From contig WELA01003692.1 in the NCBI GenBank assembly GCA_009602735.1, positions 175,186 to 209,523 of the forward strand: 34,338 nucleotides of DNA. The letters are read 5' to 3'. Source of the DNA: Mesotaenium endlicherianum (taxonomy: Eukaryota > Streptophyta > Zygnematophyceae > Zygnematales > Mesotaeniaceae). This document shows, one piece after another, positions 1 to 10,835 of the stretch. Numbering within the stretch: position 1 is the first letter of the stretch; the number at the start of each line of letters is the position of its first letter. A program made the position numbers and the translations under genes. The notes under the pieces were generated by a model. The model did no database searches and was not told the origin of the DNA. It worked only from the letters and a program-made list of their open reading frames with translations.

Positions 1-479
1 CCCCCCCCAAGTACTGCTCAAGTCATGTGCGCCAGTCACCTGCACGCCACCTGCCAGACGTGGCAGTCGAGCCGGGCTTCCAGCAAGTGGCTGCGCAGAC
101 GTTGGGGAGAAGATGGAGCCAGCCCACAAGCTTTTGATTGGCTCTGGAGGTGCCACATGGTGACAGCACATTGCGACAAGCAGGCCGTCTGACCTCGCCT
201 CCCTCCTGCCCGTCCTCTTGTTTGGCTCCCGCCTCCTCTCCCCATCCCTACCCTCCCCTCTCCCGGCTCCCTCCCTCCCTCCCTTGCTCCTTTCTGCCTC
301 TCTATATGCCTATGCCTCCGGGTTTGAGACTGAGAGCTTGGTGCAGGCTGCGAGCCGCCCTACCTTGATGGTTGACAGCAGCAGCACACAGCAGGCCTTC
401 TGACCATCGCTCCATGGCTCCCTCCTCCCCTCCCTTCGTCCCCTCTGCCTTTGCCTCTGTGGCTGAGGGCTGGGTGCAG
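1..479 (+). other. METH upstream intron with two degenerate copies of the exon boundary
   Basis: This stretch carries no recognisable METH coding sequence apart from degraded look-alikes. At 346-400 there is CAG, then a segment translating to [13 protein letters not shown], which resembles the true exon start [13 protein letters not shown] at 480. At about 150-200 a related segment shares ATGGT-GACAGCA and AGCAGGCC-TCTGACC with the 346-400 copy. Each is followed by a CT-rich tract and, before the next unit, a GAG...GGTGCAGG acceptor-like end. I read this as a tandemly duplicated intron-exon boundary that has decayed. Positions 1-140 show nothing I recognise. Confidence 0.5.
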
Positions 480-607
480 GCGGCCAAGCTGCCCTTCATG
501 ATCGACAGCAGCAAGTTCCACGTGGTGGAGGCGGGCCTCAAGTGCTCGCAGGGCAAGTGCATTGTCAATTCCATCTCGCTCAAGGAGGGCGAGGACAACT
601 TCCGCAA
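480..607 (+). CDS. METH: Cobalamin-dependent methionine synthase, internal exon (folate-binding domain)
   Basis: The exon encodes the start of the pterin/folate-binding domain of 5-methyltetrahydrofolate-homocysteine methyltransferase. The peptide contains [16 protein letters not shown] and [14 protein letters not shown], which correspond to the bacterial and animal MetH folate domain. The upstream boundary is a CAG acceptor at 477-479 after a CT-rich tract. The downstream donor is GTACGC at 608, and it splits a Lys codon (AA|G) that is completed by the first base of the next exon, so the frame is continuous with 1330-3679. The homocysteine/zinc-binding N-terminal half of the enzyme is not in the window and must lie to the left. 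Exon limits are inferred from splice consensus and family alignment from memory, not from transcripts. Confidence 0.85.
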
Positions 608-1329
608 GTACGCACCCATCCCCCTCCTCCCCCTCCTCCTCCTGCTCTCCTGCCATTTCCCCCCCCCCTTCCCGCTCCCCCTCCCGCACACCATTTCCTC
701 ACCTCTGCCGTGCTCCCCCGTCAGCGTGTCAGCGTCCTACTGTGCGTGCGTGCCCCCAGTAAGAGGAGGCCGCGAAGCTTAGCTGGTGATTGCAGCCAGT
801 GTGCAAGCATCGGACTTCATCCACGCCTGCTGCAGACCGTGGTCCTGACTCAGAGCCTCCAGGCAGCTCCTGCAAGCTCCTCTGCAGAAGCCCAAGGAGT
901 GCATGTGCACAACACACGAGGGGGAGCAAAGGTATCTCCTCAGTCGGCTCATTTGTCGCTGTCCCACTGCCCGTGCATGCTGTCGGCAAGACACTTATAT
1001 CCCGTGCTCTTCGGCTACTCCTTCACTTGCATGCCACTCTTTTGCACTGTCCGGACTGTCAGAGCAGCTGCACTCTGCAAAGTACCCCCCACGCGCAGCT
1101 GTGACCCTTGCATTTATTGTAGGTGCTCCCTTGAGTTTTTTGTGTGCTTCCTCATGGGCGACGTTACTCTCCTCCCACCCCCCCCCTGCCTCTCTCCCTC
1201 TCTCCCTCGCTTATTCACTTACTCCCACTCTTCTCTCCCACTTTCCTTCTCCCTCTCTATCTTCTCCCTCTCCCCCTCTCCTTCTCTCCTTGCGGCCTCT
1301 CCCTTTCTCCCTCCTGCTTTGCTCGATAG
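608..1329 (+). other. METH intron between folate-domain exons
   Basis: This 722-bp GT-AG intron (GTACGC...ATAG) separates two exons whose products are contiguous in bacterial MetH, so no coding exon is expected inside it. Its two ends are CT-rich and the middle (about 770-1130) is of mixed composition with no recognisable coding content. The 3' tract from about 1165 to 1328 is almost pure pyrimidine and runs far beyond a normal polypyrimidine tract. Confidence 0.85.
1165..1328 (+). repeat. Extended polypyrimidine (CT) tract before splice acceptor
   Basis: About 160 bases of nearly uninterrupted C and T (CTCCC and TCTCT words) precede the acceptor of the last METH exon. Similar but shorter tracts sit at 610-720 and 195-300. 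This is a low-complexity simple repeat. It probably serves as an oversized polypyrimidine tract and could form triplex (H-DNA) structures. Confidence 0.7.
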
Positions 1330-1475
1330 GCACGCGCGGATCTGCAAGCGCCACGGCGCGGCGGTGGTGGTGATGGCGTTTGACGAGGACGGGCAGGCTG
1401 CGACGGAGTTTGACAAGGTGCGCATCTGCACGCGCGCGTACAAGATCCTGGTCGAGGACGTGGGCTTCAACCCGC

Positions 1476-1507
<32 letters not shown>

Positions 1508-3679
1508 ATCGCGACGGGGCTAGACGAGCACAACAACTACGCCGTCGACTTCATCAACGCGACGGCGCGCATCAAGCAGCTGTGCCCGGGCGCGAAGATC
1601 AGCGGCGGCGTGTCCAACATCTCGTTCTCGTTCCGCGGCAACGAGCCCGTGCGCCGCGCGTTCCACTCCGCGTTCCTCTACCACGCCATCAAGGCGGGGA
1701 TGGACATGGGCATCGTCAACGCGGGCCAGATCGACATCTACGACGACATCGACAAGGTGCTGCTGGAGCACGTGGAGGACTGCATCCTCAACCGCCGGCC
1801 CGACGCGACGGAGCGCATGCTGGAGCTTGCGCAAAAGATCGACCCCAAGGGCGGCGGCGCGCTCGAGGGCGCAGGGGCCAGCGACAAGAACCTGTGGCGC
1901 AAGGATCACATCTCGAAGCGGCTCGCGCACGCGCTCGTCAAGGGCATCGACCAGTTTGTGGTGGAGGACGTGGAGGAGGCGCGCACGTGCGGCGTGTACG
2001 CGCGCCCGCTGCACATCATCGAGGGGCCGCTCATGGACGGCATGAACGTCGTCGGCGACCTGTTCGGCGCGGGCAAGATGTTTCTGCCGCAGGTCATCAA
2101 GAGCGCGCGCGTCATGAAGAAGGCCGTCGCGCACCTCATCCCCTTCATGGAGAAGGAGAAAGAGGCGGCGAAGCTGCTCAACCCGGAGCTTGTGCAGCAG
2201 TCGAATGCAGGCACCATCGTGCTCGCCACCGTGAAGGGCGACGTTCACGACATCGGCAAGAACATCGTGGCCGTCGTGCTCGGGTGCAACAACTACAACG
2301 TCGTTGACCTCGGCGTGATGTGCCCCGCGGCCAAGATCCTGGCCGCCTGCCGCGAGCACAAGGCCGACGTGGTGGGCCTCTCGGGCCTCATCACGCCGTC
2401 GCTCGACGAGATGGTGACGGTGGCGCGCGAGCTCGAGCGCGAGGGCTTCAAGATCCCGCTGCTCATCGGCGGTGCCACCACGTCGCGCATGCACACCGCC
2501 GTCAAGATCGAGCCGCAGTACTCGGGCGCCACGGTGTACGTGCTCGACGCGTCGCGCAGCGTGCCCGTCGTGAGCAGCCTGCTCGACGCCGCGCAGAGCC
2601 CCGAGTTCACGAGCGAGATCCGCGACACGTACGCGGAGCTGCGCGACGAGCATTATGCGGGCCTCGAGGACCGCAAGTACCTCACGCTCGCCAAGGCGCG
2701 CGCCACCCGCCTGGAGATTGACTGGAAGAGCCCCGCCAACGCGCCGGTGAAGCCCGCGTTCCTGGGGACCAAGGTCTACGAGGACTACCCCCTCGAGCGC
2801 CTGCTGGGGGCCATTGACTGGAACCCCTTCTTCCAGGTGTGGCAGCTGCGTGGGCGCTACCCCAACCGCGGGTACCCCAAGATCTTCAACGACGAGACGG
2901 TGGGCACGGAGGCGAAGAAGCTGTTTGACGAGGCGCAGGAGATGCTGCGCGACATCGTGGCGCGCGGGCTCCTGCGCGTGCGCGGCATCGTGGGGCTCTA
3001 CGCAGCCAACGCGGTGGGCGATGACATCGAGGTGTACGCGGACGAGGGCCGCAGCGAAGTTCTGTGCACGCTCTACACGCTGCGGCAGCAGGCCGAGAAG
3101 GAGGGCGATGACCCGTACCTCGCGCTCTCCGATTTTGTCGCGCCCAAGGGCTCCGGCGTTGCCGACTACGTGGGCATGTTTGTCGTCTCGAGCGGCTTCG
3201 GCCTCGACGAGGTCGTCGCGCAGCACAAGGCCAACAACGACGACTACAGCTACATCATGGCGGAGGCGCTCGCCGACCGCCTCGCCGAGGCCGCGGCGGA
3301 GGTTGTTCACCAGGAGGTGCGAAAGGAGCACTGGGGGTACTCGCCCGATGAGAGCCTGGACATCGAGGACCTGCTGAAGGTGAAGTACCAGGGTATCCGG
3401 CCCGCGCCCGGATACCCCTCGCAGCCGGACCACACGGAGAAGGCCACCATGTGGAAGGCCATGGACGTCGAGGCCAAGACGGGCATCAGCATCACGGAGA
3501 GCATGGCCATGCTCCCCGCGGCGTCGGTCTCGGGGCTCATGTTCGGCGCGCCCAAGAGCTCCTACTTTGCCGTGGGCAAGGTCGCCAAGGACCAGGTGGA
3601 GGACTACGCGGCACGCAAGGGCATGGGCGTGCCGGAAGTCGAGAAGTGGCTTGGCCACATGCTCAACTACGAGCCATAG
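1330..3679 (+). CDS. METH: Cobalamin-dependent methionine synthase, terminal exon (folate, B12 and activation domains)
   Basis: This long exon (about 780 codons, TAG at 3677-3679) encodes the rest of methionine synthase, EC 2.1.1.13, which moves a methyl group from methyltetrahydrofolate through cobalamin to homocysteine. Domains in order: the remainder of the folate-binding barrel ([11 protein letters not shown], then [14 protein letters not shown]); the B12 cap with [16 protein letters not shown] near 2020; the Rossmann B12-binding domain with GDVHDIGKN, whose His (2246-2248) ligates cobalt, and [13 protein letters not shown] and LLIGGATTS; and the C-terminal reactivation domain that binds S-adenosylmethionine, with RPAPGYP near 3400. 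The C-terminus ends LNYEP, matching the family's natural end. The acceptor is ATAG at 1326-1329. GC at third codon positions is very high. All expected B12 and AdoMet motifs are present, so the enzyme looks functional. The long open frames on the opposite strand are shadows of this codon bias. Confidence 0.95.
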
Positions 3680-3945
3680 GAACGATGAGCGGTAGGAACG
3701 CAATCGCTGCTTGATTATCTTTTTGATGTGTTTTTTGGTGGGGGACGAGAGTAACTTGGGTTTGTAGAATCGTTGGCCAAATATGTTCTGATTGCCGTTT
3801 GCAATGTGTAACAACTGATTGTTAACGGAGGACGGGTGGCTGTAGCTGATAATTTGGGGGAAAAACAGCTGTGTAGTAACTATTTTACCTACTAGTATGT
3901 ATTGCTGATGCTTCATCGCTGCTTTGCCTTCATGGATGTAAATGT
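3680..3945 (+). other. Candidate METH 3' UTR with TGTAA polyadenylation-type signals
   Basis: Composition falls abruptly from GC-rich coding to AT-rich after the TAG. TGTAA pentamers, the green-algal type of polyadenylation signal, occur at 3807-3811 and 3937-3941. No transcript evidence is available, and use of this signal in this organism is an inference. Confidence 0.35.
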
Positions 3946-4659
3946 GTGGGTGTGTGCAAAGTAGTGAGCTTTGTCTAACAAAGGGCTGAATCTCGCATGA
4001 GTCTGAAAATGTCGACGCCAATGTATAAGATGTATTTGTAGCAAGTTTCATCTTAGTAGGAAAACCAGTATTGCAGTTTGCAAATGTACTATCTAATTTT
4101 TTTCCAGACTGCTTGTACGCTTCACGTCACATGATTTCTTACTCCTGAGTCATAAGCATTCTCTGTGTTTTTTTGATGTGTATGTAATGTCAGTTGTCTA
4201 GCCCGCTAATTGCGGTAGTCAAGTGTAAAGAGAGCACGTATGTGAGAAAATAATGTGATTGAAAAGCATTGACGTTGTGCACTTGGGGCAAGTAAATCCA
4301 AGTGCGCCTAATGATTGAGCTGTGGGACCCAATTGACATCAGAAACAAATTACCTGTTATATTAGCTAGCTGAGCGTCACTATGTGTAACTACATGCAAG
4401 AATGTGCATCAGGCAGCAAGCAGCCTAGGCAGACTAGGAAAGTATGAGCACACCAAACCCTCTTCAGTATAGTGGTAAGTATTACGAAATCAACTTCATG
4501 CAGGAAGCTCCTTTTGGTGAGCATTAAGAGACATGTCTAGCTCATGTAAAGCTAATTATAACCAGCCATAACGACACTCTCGGTTTCTTTAAGCTACATC
4601 ACTAGACCAGGTTGTAATTTTGAATCGAAAAGCTGGAAAACTAGCAAAAAAACCTTTAA

Positions 4660-5480
4660 CGGGTATATACACACATGCGAGCACGTTCACAAGCTTGTAA
4701 CACACGAGGTGCCCGTGCTCAGCTACTGTGACAGGTGGCACACATCCGCGTTCACGCACGCACGCAGTCGTGCTCAGATACAAGCACAATGACAGCCCCT
4801 AACCGGCTGGTGCATGCGTGAAACATGCTGGGGTAAACACGTGCGTTCTATGGCGCACAACGTCGTGGCCCAGGGTCTTGAAGCGCATGCGCTGCTGCCA
4901 TGTGTGCATGCGTAAAAAGTTGCATCTGCACGCACACGCGCACACGCATGCATACAAGGGCGCCCAGTGCAAGCACGCTCACAGCCGGCCGGCAGCCAGA
5001 TGCCGCATGTGGGGCATCAGCTCTTTGCACGTACATGCACAGGCACCCTGACACTGGCATGCATGCGACCCCGTGCCTGTGTGCAGCATTTACGCCATGC
5101 AAGCACGCACACACATGCATGCACGCGCACGGACGCACGCACACTCAACCCACGCACGCACGCACACACATACACACACACACACACACACACGCGCGCG
5201 CGCTCGCGTGCGCAAAACATTCAAGCGTGCCCTCTGGTACACAAGCTAGCACGCCCTTGCAGCTCACGCGGTAGCTCGCAACCAGCTAGCACACGCTCCC
5301 TTGTGCGTGTAATCAACTACTCAGTGTTCCACACTTTCACTAGCTCCACAAAGCAAGCGGGCGAGCACACAGTTGCACATTCATGCAAACACGCAGCCCC
5401 CTGCACATATACGGGCCAAGGCCAAGGTGCATGCACAAACAAGAGAAGAAAAGCCCGCTCAAACAATCACGCACATACCC
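4660..5480. repeat. CA/CG-rich microsatellite field
   Basis: The segment is dominated by interspersed CACA, GCAC, GCATGC and CGCG words. The purest part, about 5157-5210, is a CA run of roughly 30 bases going directly into a CG run. Alternating purine-pyrimidine sequence of this kind can adopt Z-DNA in vitro. The apparent open frames here are products of the repeat. Confidence 0.85.
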
Positions 5481-5555
5481 TGCATGGGCACACATAAATA
5501 TTCAATAATACAGCAGCAGCGCTCAGCCAGAGCAACACGCTCAATGCACAAGGTA

Positions 5556-5628
5556 AAGGGAGAAAGAGGGAGGAAGGGGGGAGGGAGGATTTGGGGGCGG
5601 CGGCGGGGGGGCGGGGGGGGGGGGGGGN
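5556..5628 (+). repeat. G-rich run ending at an undetermined base
   Basis: A purine-rich stretch passes into runs of 5, 7 and about 15 Gs and stops at an N at 5628. Several G-runs close together fit quadruplex-forming potential. The N directly after a homopolymer suggests an assembly join or an unresolved homopolymer length. Confidence 0.8.
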
Positions 5629-7077
5629 GTGCGAGGAGGAGATTTTTACTAGCTTATTGTAAAGTGACGCTCTGTAGCTGGCGCACAGCTCGGCTTGCAT
5701 GCATGGTAAGAGAGGTTTGCGGGGACGCGTCGTCAATCCCCATTCAGACCAGGTATTGCCTCTCCCAGCTAAGCCTGCAGCTTAAACTCACCAGGTATTC
5801 TGTACATGCATGCAGACCTTCGTAGGGAGCATGCTCAAATGAGCACAAGCCTAAAATGTTCTCTCAACATTTGAAGGCTACGATTTCGTACCTTGTGAGA
5901 GGGTTTTCCACGACAGGGAGTGGGAATGCACTCCTATTAATTGAGATATGAACCTCCGAATAGAATTCAGAAAGATGATACCCGAAAAGTGTACTGAAGA
6001 AAAAGGCATGACACATTCAGTTTGAACGAAGTTCTGACTATGAGGCAGAAATATAGAGAAGGGGGGAGAGGGGGGGAAGTTACAAAGGAAGAACCTCCGT
6101 TGTCTTACAAATGTGCGTCATTCTAGCTACAGTGTACCTCGACAACAGACTGCTGCTGGCGCAAGACAAACATACTAAATATCAAAGGGTCAGTGGTAAG
6201 TTCCCATACGGTCCGCTCCAATAACACGCACTATATAGCAATTTTGTGTGCGACATGCTATTTTTCAAGACGAGAATTTATACGCCATCACTTACTTTGG
6301 ATCGGAGTTTAAATCTTACTCCATGCATTTACCGCCAAAGTGTGTTGCAATTTGACCTGAAAGTGTCCCTAACGACCATATAAACATGATGCTTATCGCA
6401 ACCTCCGCGGCGTTCCTAATGGAAAAAACACGTGGTTTTTTTGAAGCTGGGTGAAACTGGATTCATGAAGCACGAGTTTGCCGTTAACGGTGTCCCTGTT
6501 CACGCAATTCTCACGAGAGCAACCCCACCGGGCCCTTACCTCGCGCTTATTTGATCGATTTGGAAATACAAATTTCTTCCAGTGGGCGTGGAGCGAGAAG
6601 GAGATGCATGAGCATGTTCGCAAGTTAGTACGATTTCCAGAGCTTAAACTACAACCTGCCAGAAGAAAATTAGCACTTCCAAGGCCCTCTCGCGAAAAGG
6701 TTTCCAGTGCATTACTCAAGTCGATATAGTTTCTTTATAAAGAGTCTCCGCGTTTATGACTTCTGCTTTCAGTGAAATCTGCTGAAAAAATGTTGTTGAC
6801 TGGCATTCTTTGCCACGCCGGAGATTGCAGCTACGAACATTCATTAATTATTGGTCAGCTTGACTATCTCTGTGTAAACTGAGCTGCATTTAATAGGATT
6901 CTTGGCCCAATACGGCAAAATGCACTTTCAATCGCAAAGGAGCGACCAGGAATTTTGTGAGGGTGCTAAGCTCACTCGGTCTTGTCGGTAATAACAAACT
7001 CTAGTAGTAGCATCTCCAGTAATGCGATCCTCAGGAGTCCCTTGGTGAATTTCTTGATAAGCAAGCTGCTTACGAAG

Positions 7078-10000
7078 ATGACCACTCAGCATGTGCCAGG
7101 ACCCCATCTTATATCTCCATCAACCCTTGCAGGAACCCCAGAAAGTCGTGCAATGGGTGTACAAGTGGAGAGCTCTCCCCACGACATAGATGCCGGCTTC
7201 GAGAGCCTCTGGCAGCGGATTGCAAAGCTGCAGAGTATCTCAGGCGGCCAGGTCGCAGCAGAAGGAGATCAGCAAGGGAGCAAGTCAGGCAGCGGTGCAG
7301 GGAATGCAGATCTACTTCCAGCTGGGCGAATTTTCAGCAATGCTTTTGGGGGGGTCATGGGGGAAGGTCAAGACACATCGGTCAAAGCTAACCTTTCTGA
7401 GCTTCTTGCAGCTGTCAATACAAGCTCAGAGCACCCTGCCTTTGTAGATGCTGAAACGCCGAGTAGCCTGCCAGAGCAGGACGAGGCTTCTGCCTCTGCC
7501 TCTGCCTCTGCAACTTCCTCTTCCTCTTCTTCTTTTTCCTCCTTTTCAGCCACCCTACCATCCCTGCTGCAGACATCTGTGTCAGAGACCAGGAAACAGG
7601 AGGTTGATCCCCTTAGCGAGCATGGTAGTAAGGAAGAAGCTCCATCTCCATCAGATGCTTCAGGCCATGAATCCTCTGTGTTAGGTTCGTCGGAAGAGGG
7701 AGAGCCTTCTGGGTCGACAGCTGTGCTACTGCCCAAGAGGGCTGTGGTGGAAGATTCACATGATGTAGTCCCGTTGGACCACGTAAGTGCCAGCTGTCAC
7801 AGGGCAAGTGGAGGAGAAGATGCGCCTGGTGAAGGTGAAGGAGCAGCAGCCAGGGTCCCGTTCTCACTCGAGGCTGAAGCTGGAGCTGAGGCGGAGGTTG
7901 GCAATGAAGCTAGTGCTGACGAGAGGGTGACAGCTGGACCTCCTGGAGAAAGTGAACCTGCAGAGGGGAGGGCCCTTGCATCAGAGCGAGTAGCAGGCAG
8001 CATGACTGAAGCCTCACAAATGGAAGAGGAAAGAGTCGAGGTACTGTCAGAGGAGGCACTGTCGGCTGAGAGGCCGCCCAAGGGGGGAGAGGAGGGGATT
8101 GCCGGGGTCCCTGAAGATGTGCAAGCACAGCTGGCGAGCTCCCAGGGTGGTGTCGTGGAGGCAGATGAACTTGAACTAGGCGGTGGAATGACAGGTGGCA
8201 AGAGGACAGGTGTCCAGAGAAGCACTGACGAGCCTGGTGATGGGGTTGTGCCCTTAATGGAGCCGGCCAATGGCAGCCAGGGGAACTCTGTGAGCCACCA
8301 TGAGAGCCATGAGAGGTTTGGAACAGCAATGGCAAGTGACGGCCAGGGAGGAGCACTGGCTGCAAGCATGGGGGTGGGCCTGGCAGCCGCAGAGGCAGAG
8401 ACAGAGGCAGCAGAGGGGAAGGAGGGGCAGTCCTCAGCAAGCTGCAGCAGTGAGGAGGAGGGAGAGGGGCATTATTTGACGAAGTCGAGTAAGCAAAACT
8501 TCCTGGCAGGCGGGGAGCCTGCCAGCCAAGAGCTCAAAGCCGTCGAACACACAGACGCCAGCATGCAAGAGGCGGAAGTTCTTGAACAAACTGAAGCCAT
8601 GAATGAGGCAGAGGACGTCAAACGACTAGAGGCCATCAAATCAGTGGAAGCCGTGAAAGAGGCTCAAGCCGCAGGATTAACCATGGATATAGCGGGGGAA
8701 GGTGATCGCTGGCAGGCGGGAAGGGAGATGGAAATCGACGAGCATGCAGCTGTTGAGGAGCAAGCGGCAGCCGAGACGGCAAATGGAGAACCGACACCTG
8801 GCCCCACCTCTGACGGAAGAGCTGGTGAAAGGGAAGATGCAGCTTTTGAGGCTGAGGCCCACGCTGAGGCGGCAGGGTCAAGGGAAAGGGAGGAAGAGGT
8901 GGAGGAGAGTGTAGGGGAGAGCAGCCGTAAGGAAGGGGGGGGGGAGGGAGAGGAGGGGGAGAGGCAAGGAGAGGAGGAGAGAAATGGGCAAGGGGAGGAG
9001 GGGCAGGAGGAGAGCACTTCTGGGAACGCTGTTGTAAGTGATGAGCGCGAGGAGGAGGAGGAGGAGGAGGAGGAGGAACAGGGTCGAGCTCACGGGCTCT
9101 TGCCAGCTGGCGCTCAGATCTCGGATGCTGCCGACGAGTCGACGAGCGGCTGCGATGCACTTGATGACGATCTCAGAGAAGGGCTCGAGGGTTGTGCGGA
9201 GGAAGGGAGGGAGGGGAAGGAGGAGCAGGAGGAGCAAGGAGAGGTACTGGATGCGCACGTAGGAGAAGGGTGTAGGGCGGAGGTGAAGAACCTGGAAACA
9301 GAAGAGGGAGAGGAGGAAGAGGAGAGGGAGAGGGGAGAGGAGGGAGAGGAGGGAGAGGAAGGAGAGGAGAGAGAGAGGAGAGAGGAGGGAGAGGGGACGA
9401 TAGAGGAGGGAGAGGAGGAAGAGGAGAGGGAGAGGAGAGAGGAGGGAGAGGAGGGAGAGGAGAGAGAGAGGAGAGAGGAGGGAAAGGGGACGATAGAGGA
9501 GGTAGAGGAGGTAAAGGAGAAAGAGATGGAGGAGGAGAAAGATCTGAATGAGGCAGAGGAGAGAGAGGAGGAGGAGGAGGAGAAGGAGGTGGAGAGGGAG
9601 GAGGAGGAGGGGGAGAAGGAGGTGGAGAGGGAGGAGGAGGAGGAGGAGGATGGAGAGCAGGACAGACATCATCATGAAGATGCGATGCTCCCCGAGGAGC
9701 CAAGGGACAGTCTACGCAAGAGCCCGCCGTTTCCGCTGCCACAAGCTGCAGCTGGCGTGCCGCCACCTCAGCACGCCCTGCAGCTGGAGCAGCAGCAGCA
9801 GCATCAGCTACAGCTGGAGCAGGAGCTTGATTGCCAGTCTTCCCAAGGAGGGGGGGACCACAACGTTGACGACGATGGCGACGACGACAACAAGCAGGAC
9901 GATTGTCATGAGAGCGATGATGGGGAGAAGCACCAGCAGTCACACTTTGCCTCGTTGCTGCAGCCGGCAGAAGCCCTCGGGTTTCTTCAGCAGGAGGACG

Positions 10001-10835
10001 AGAAGAAGCACCTGCATGAGCAGGAGCAGGAGGTGGAGCACCAGGGTCAGCAGGGGGAGGGGGCGCAGGAGCAGCAGGGGGGCCTGCCACTGACGAGCGG
10101 TCGCCACCTTGCAATGCGGGAGGAAGGCAGGGAGGAGGCTGAGGTGGGGGGAAGCGACGGAGCAACGGAGCTGGTGCCACGTGGCAGCCCACTTGCACAG
10201 CGCTGGAAGAAGAACAGGCTTTCTGAGATTGGCACGCCCAGCACCACCAGCCAGCGGGTGCCAGGTGGCGCCAGGCCGAGCCGCCACAGCCTGGCAGTTT
10301 CCAGCTTTGCCAACAGGCACCATGCGTTTGGACTGGCCGGCGGGCGGGAGTACCGGTCCGAGCGGCACGTGCCGGCCGCAGCGGGGTCGGGGTGGGGCAG
10401 GGAGACTTTGACAAGCAGAGGCAGGAGGAGCCTCAGGCTTGGGGAGGGTGAGGACCAGGCAGAAGAGGAGGAGGAGGAGGAAGACGGGGGGGAAGGCGAG
10501 GGGGGGGGCTATGAGGAGATGCGTCAGAAGCTGAGGGAGCTCCAAGATGCTGCACAGCTGGCGCAGAGCCACATCAGATTGCAGCCGGGAGAGGGAGGAG
10601 GAAGAGGGGGGGCAGGAGGAGCAGGGGCCGGAGCAGGGGCAGGGACAGGGGGAGGGACAGGGGGAGGGGCAGGGGCTGGGGAAGGGGGAGCAAGGGGCAG
10701 GGAGGATGTTGAAGGAAGGCGAGGGGAGAATGGGAGCCCCACCGCCAATGGAGAGAAGCGTGCGCAAGAAAGGCAGGCGGCTGCTGAGGCTAAGGCGGAA
10801 GTAAAAGCGCTTCGTGCTGAGCTGGCAGTTGCCAG
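7078..10835 (+). CDS. Acidic low-complexity coiled-coil protein, exon 1
   Basis: A single frame stays open for about 1,250 codons. I start it at the ATG at 7078; the frame is also open upstream but only from a TTG, so an upstream exon is possible. An alternative is an acceptor-like CAG near 7131-7133 with an ATG at 7153. The protein begins fairly normally (FESLWQRIAKLQSISGG), has a Ser/Ala-rich block near 7490-7560, then becomes extremely Glu-rich, with nearly pure Glu/Gly/Arg between about 8880 and 9660. It continues through Gln/His-rich and Gly/Ala-rich segments and returns to helical sequence at the end. The donor is AG|GTGAGA at 10836 and splits an Arg codon. No catalytic domain is visible and I do not recognise the family. 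The composition suggests a disordered acidic region leading into a coiled coil. Confidence 0.7.
9300..9660 (+). repeat. Purine-only coding tract with internal duplication (Glu/Arg/Gly repeat)
   Basis: About 360 bases are almost entirely A and G on the coding strand (GAG, GGA and AGG words). A block containing GAGGAAGAGGAGAGGGAG recurs 102 bases later (9313 and 9415), and a GGGGACGATAGAGG marker occurs twice about 93 bases apart, so the tract grew by unequal duplication of a unit of roughly 31-34 codons. The duplicated peptide carries GTIEE in each copy. Confidence 0.8.

Larger units (their letters stand above)
3946..7077. other. Intergenic region without a recognisable gene
   Basis: Apart from the CA/CG microsatellite field (about 4660-5480) and the G-rich run near 5556-5628, I see no gene here. 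Short open frames of 60-176 codons are either microsatellite translations (His/Thr/Ala-rich) or unsupported. The last kilobase (about 5830-6960) is AT-rich and may hold the promoter and 5' UTR of the acidic coiled-coil gene, but I cannot point to a specific element. Confidence 0.6.

Noticed and set aside
542..1329. METH frame extended upstream of 1330 without splicing
   Set aside because: The peptide is CT-tract translation (Pro/Ser/Leu-rich), and the upstream exon 480-607 joins precisely through a split Lys codon.
1520..4051. An 843-codon open frame on the minus strand opposite METH
   Set aside because: It mirrors the GC-rich third positions of METH, gives a His/Arg/Val-rich peptide without family resemblance, and overlaps a clearly functional exon.
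4818..5497. Several overlapping His/Thr/Ala-rich frames on both strands
   Set aside because: They are translations of the CA/CG microsatellite in all frames.
6393..6729. Overlapping 83- and 108-codon frames upstream of the coiled-coil gene
   Set aside because: Neither peptide is recognisable, and both strands are open over the same bases, which is expected by chance.
6982..7077. Coiled-coil gene start at 6982
   Set aside because: The codon there is TTG; the first in-frame ATG is at 7078.
8878..9675. Leu/Ser/Pro-rich open frames opposite the acidic exon (also 9173-10414)
   Set aside because: They are antisense translations of a GAG/GGA repeat; the pure Leu or Pro composition is a product of the tract.
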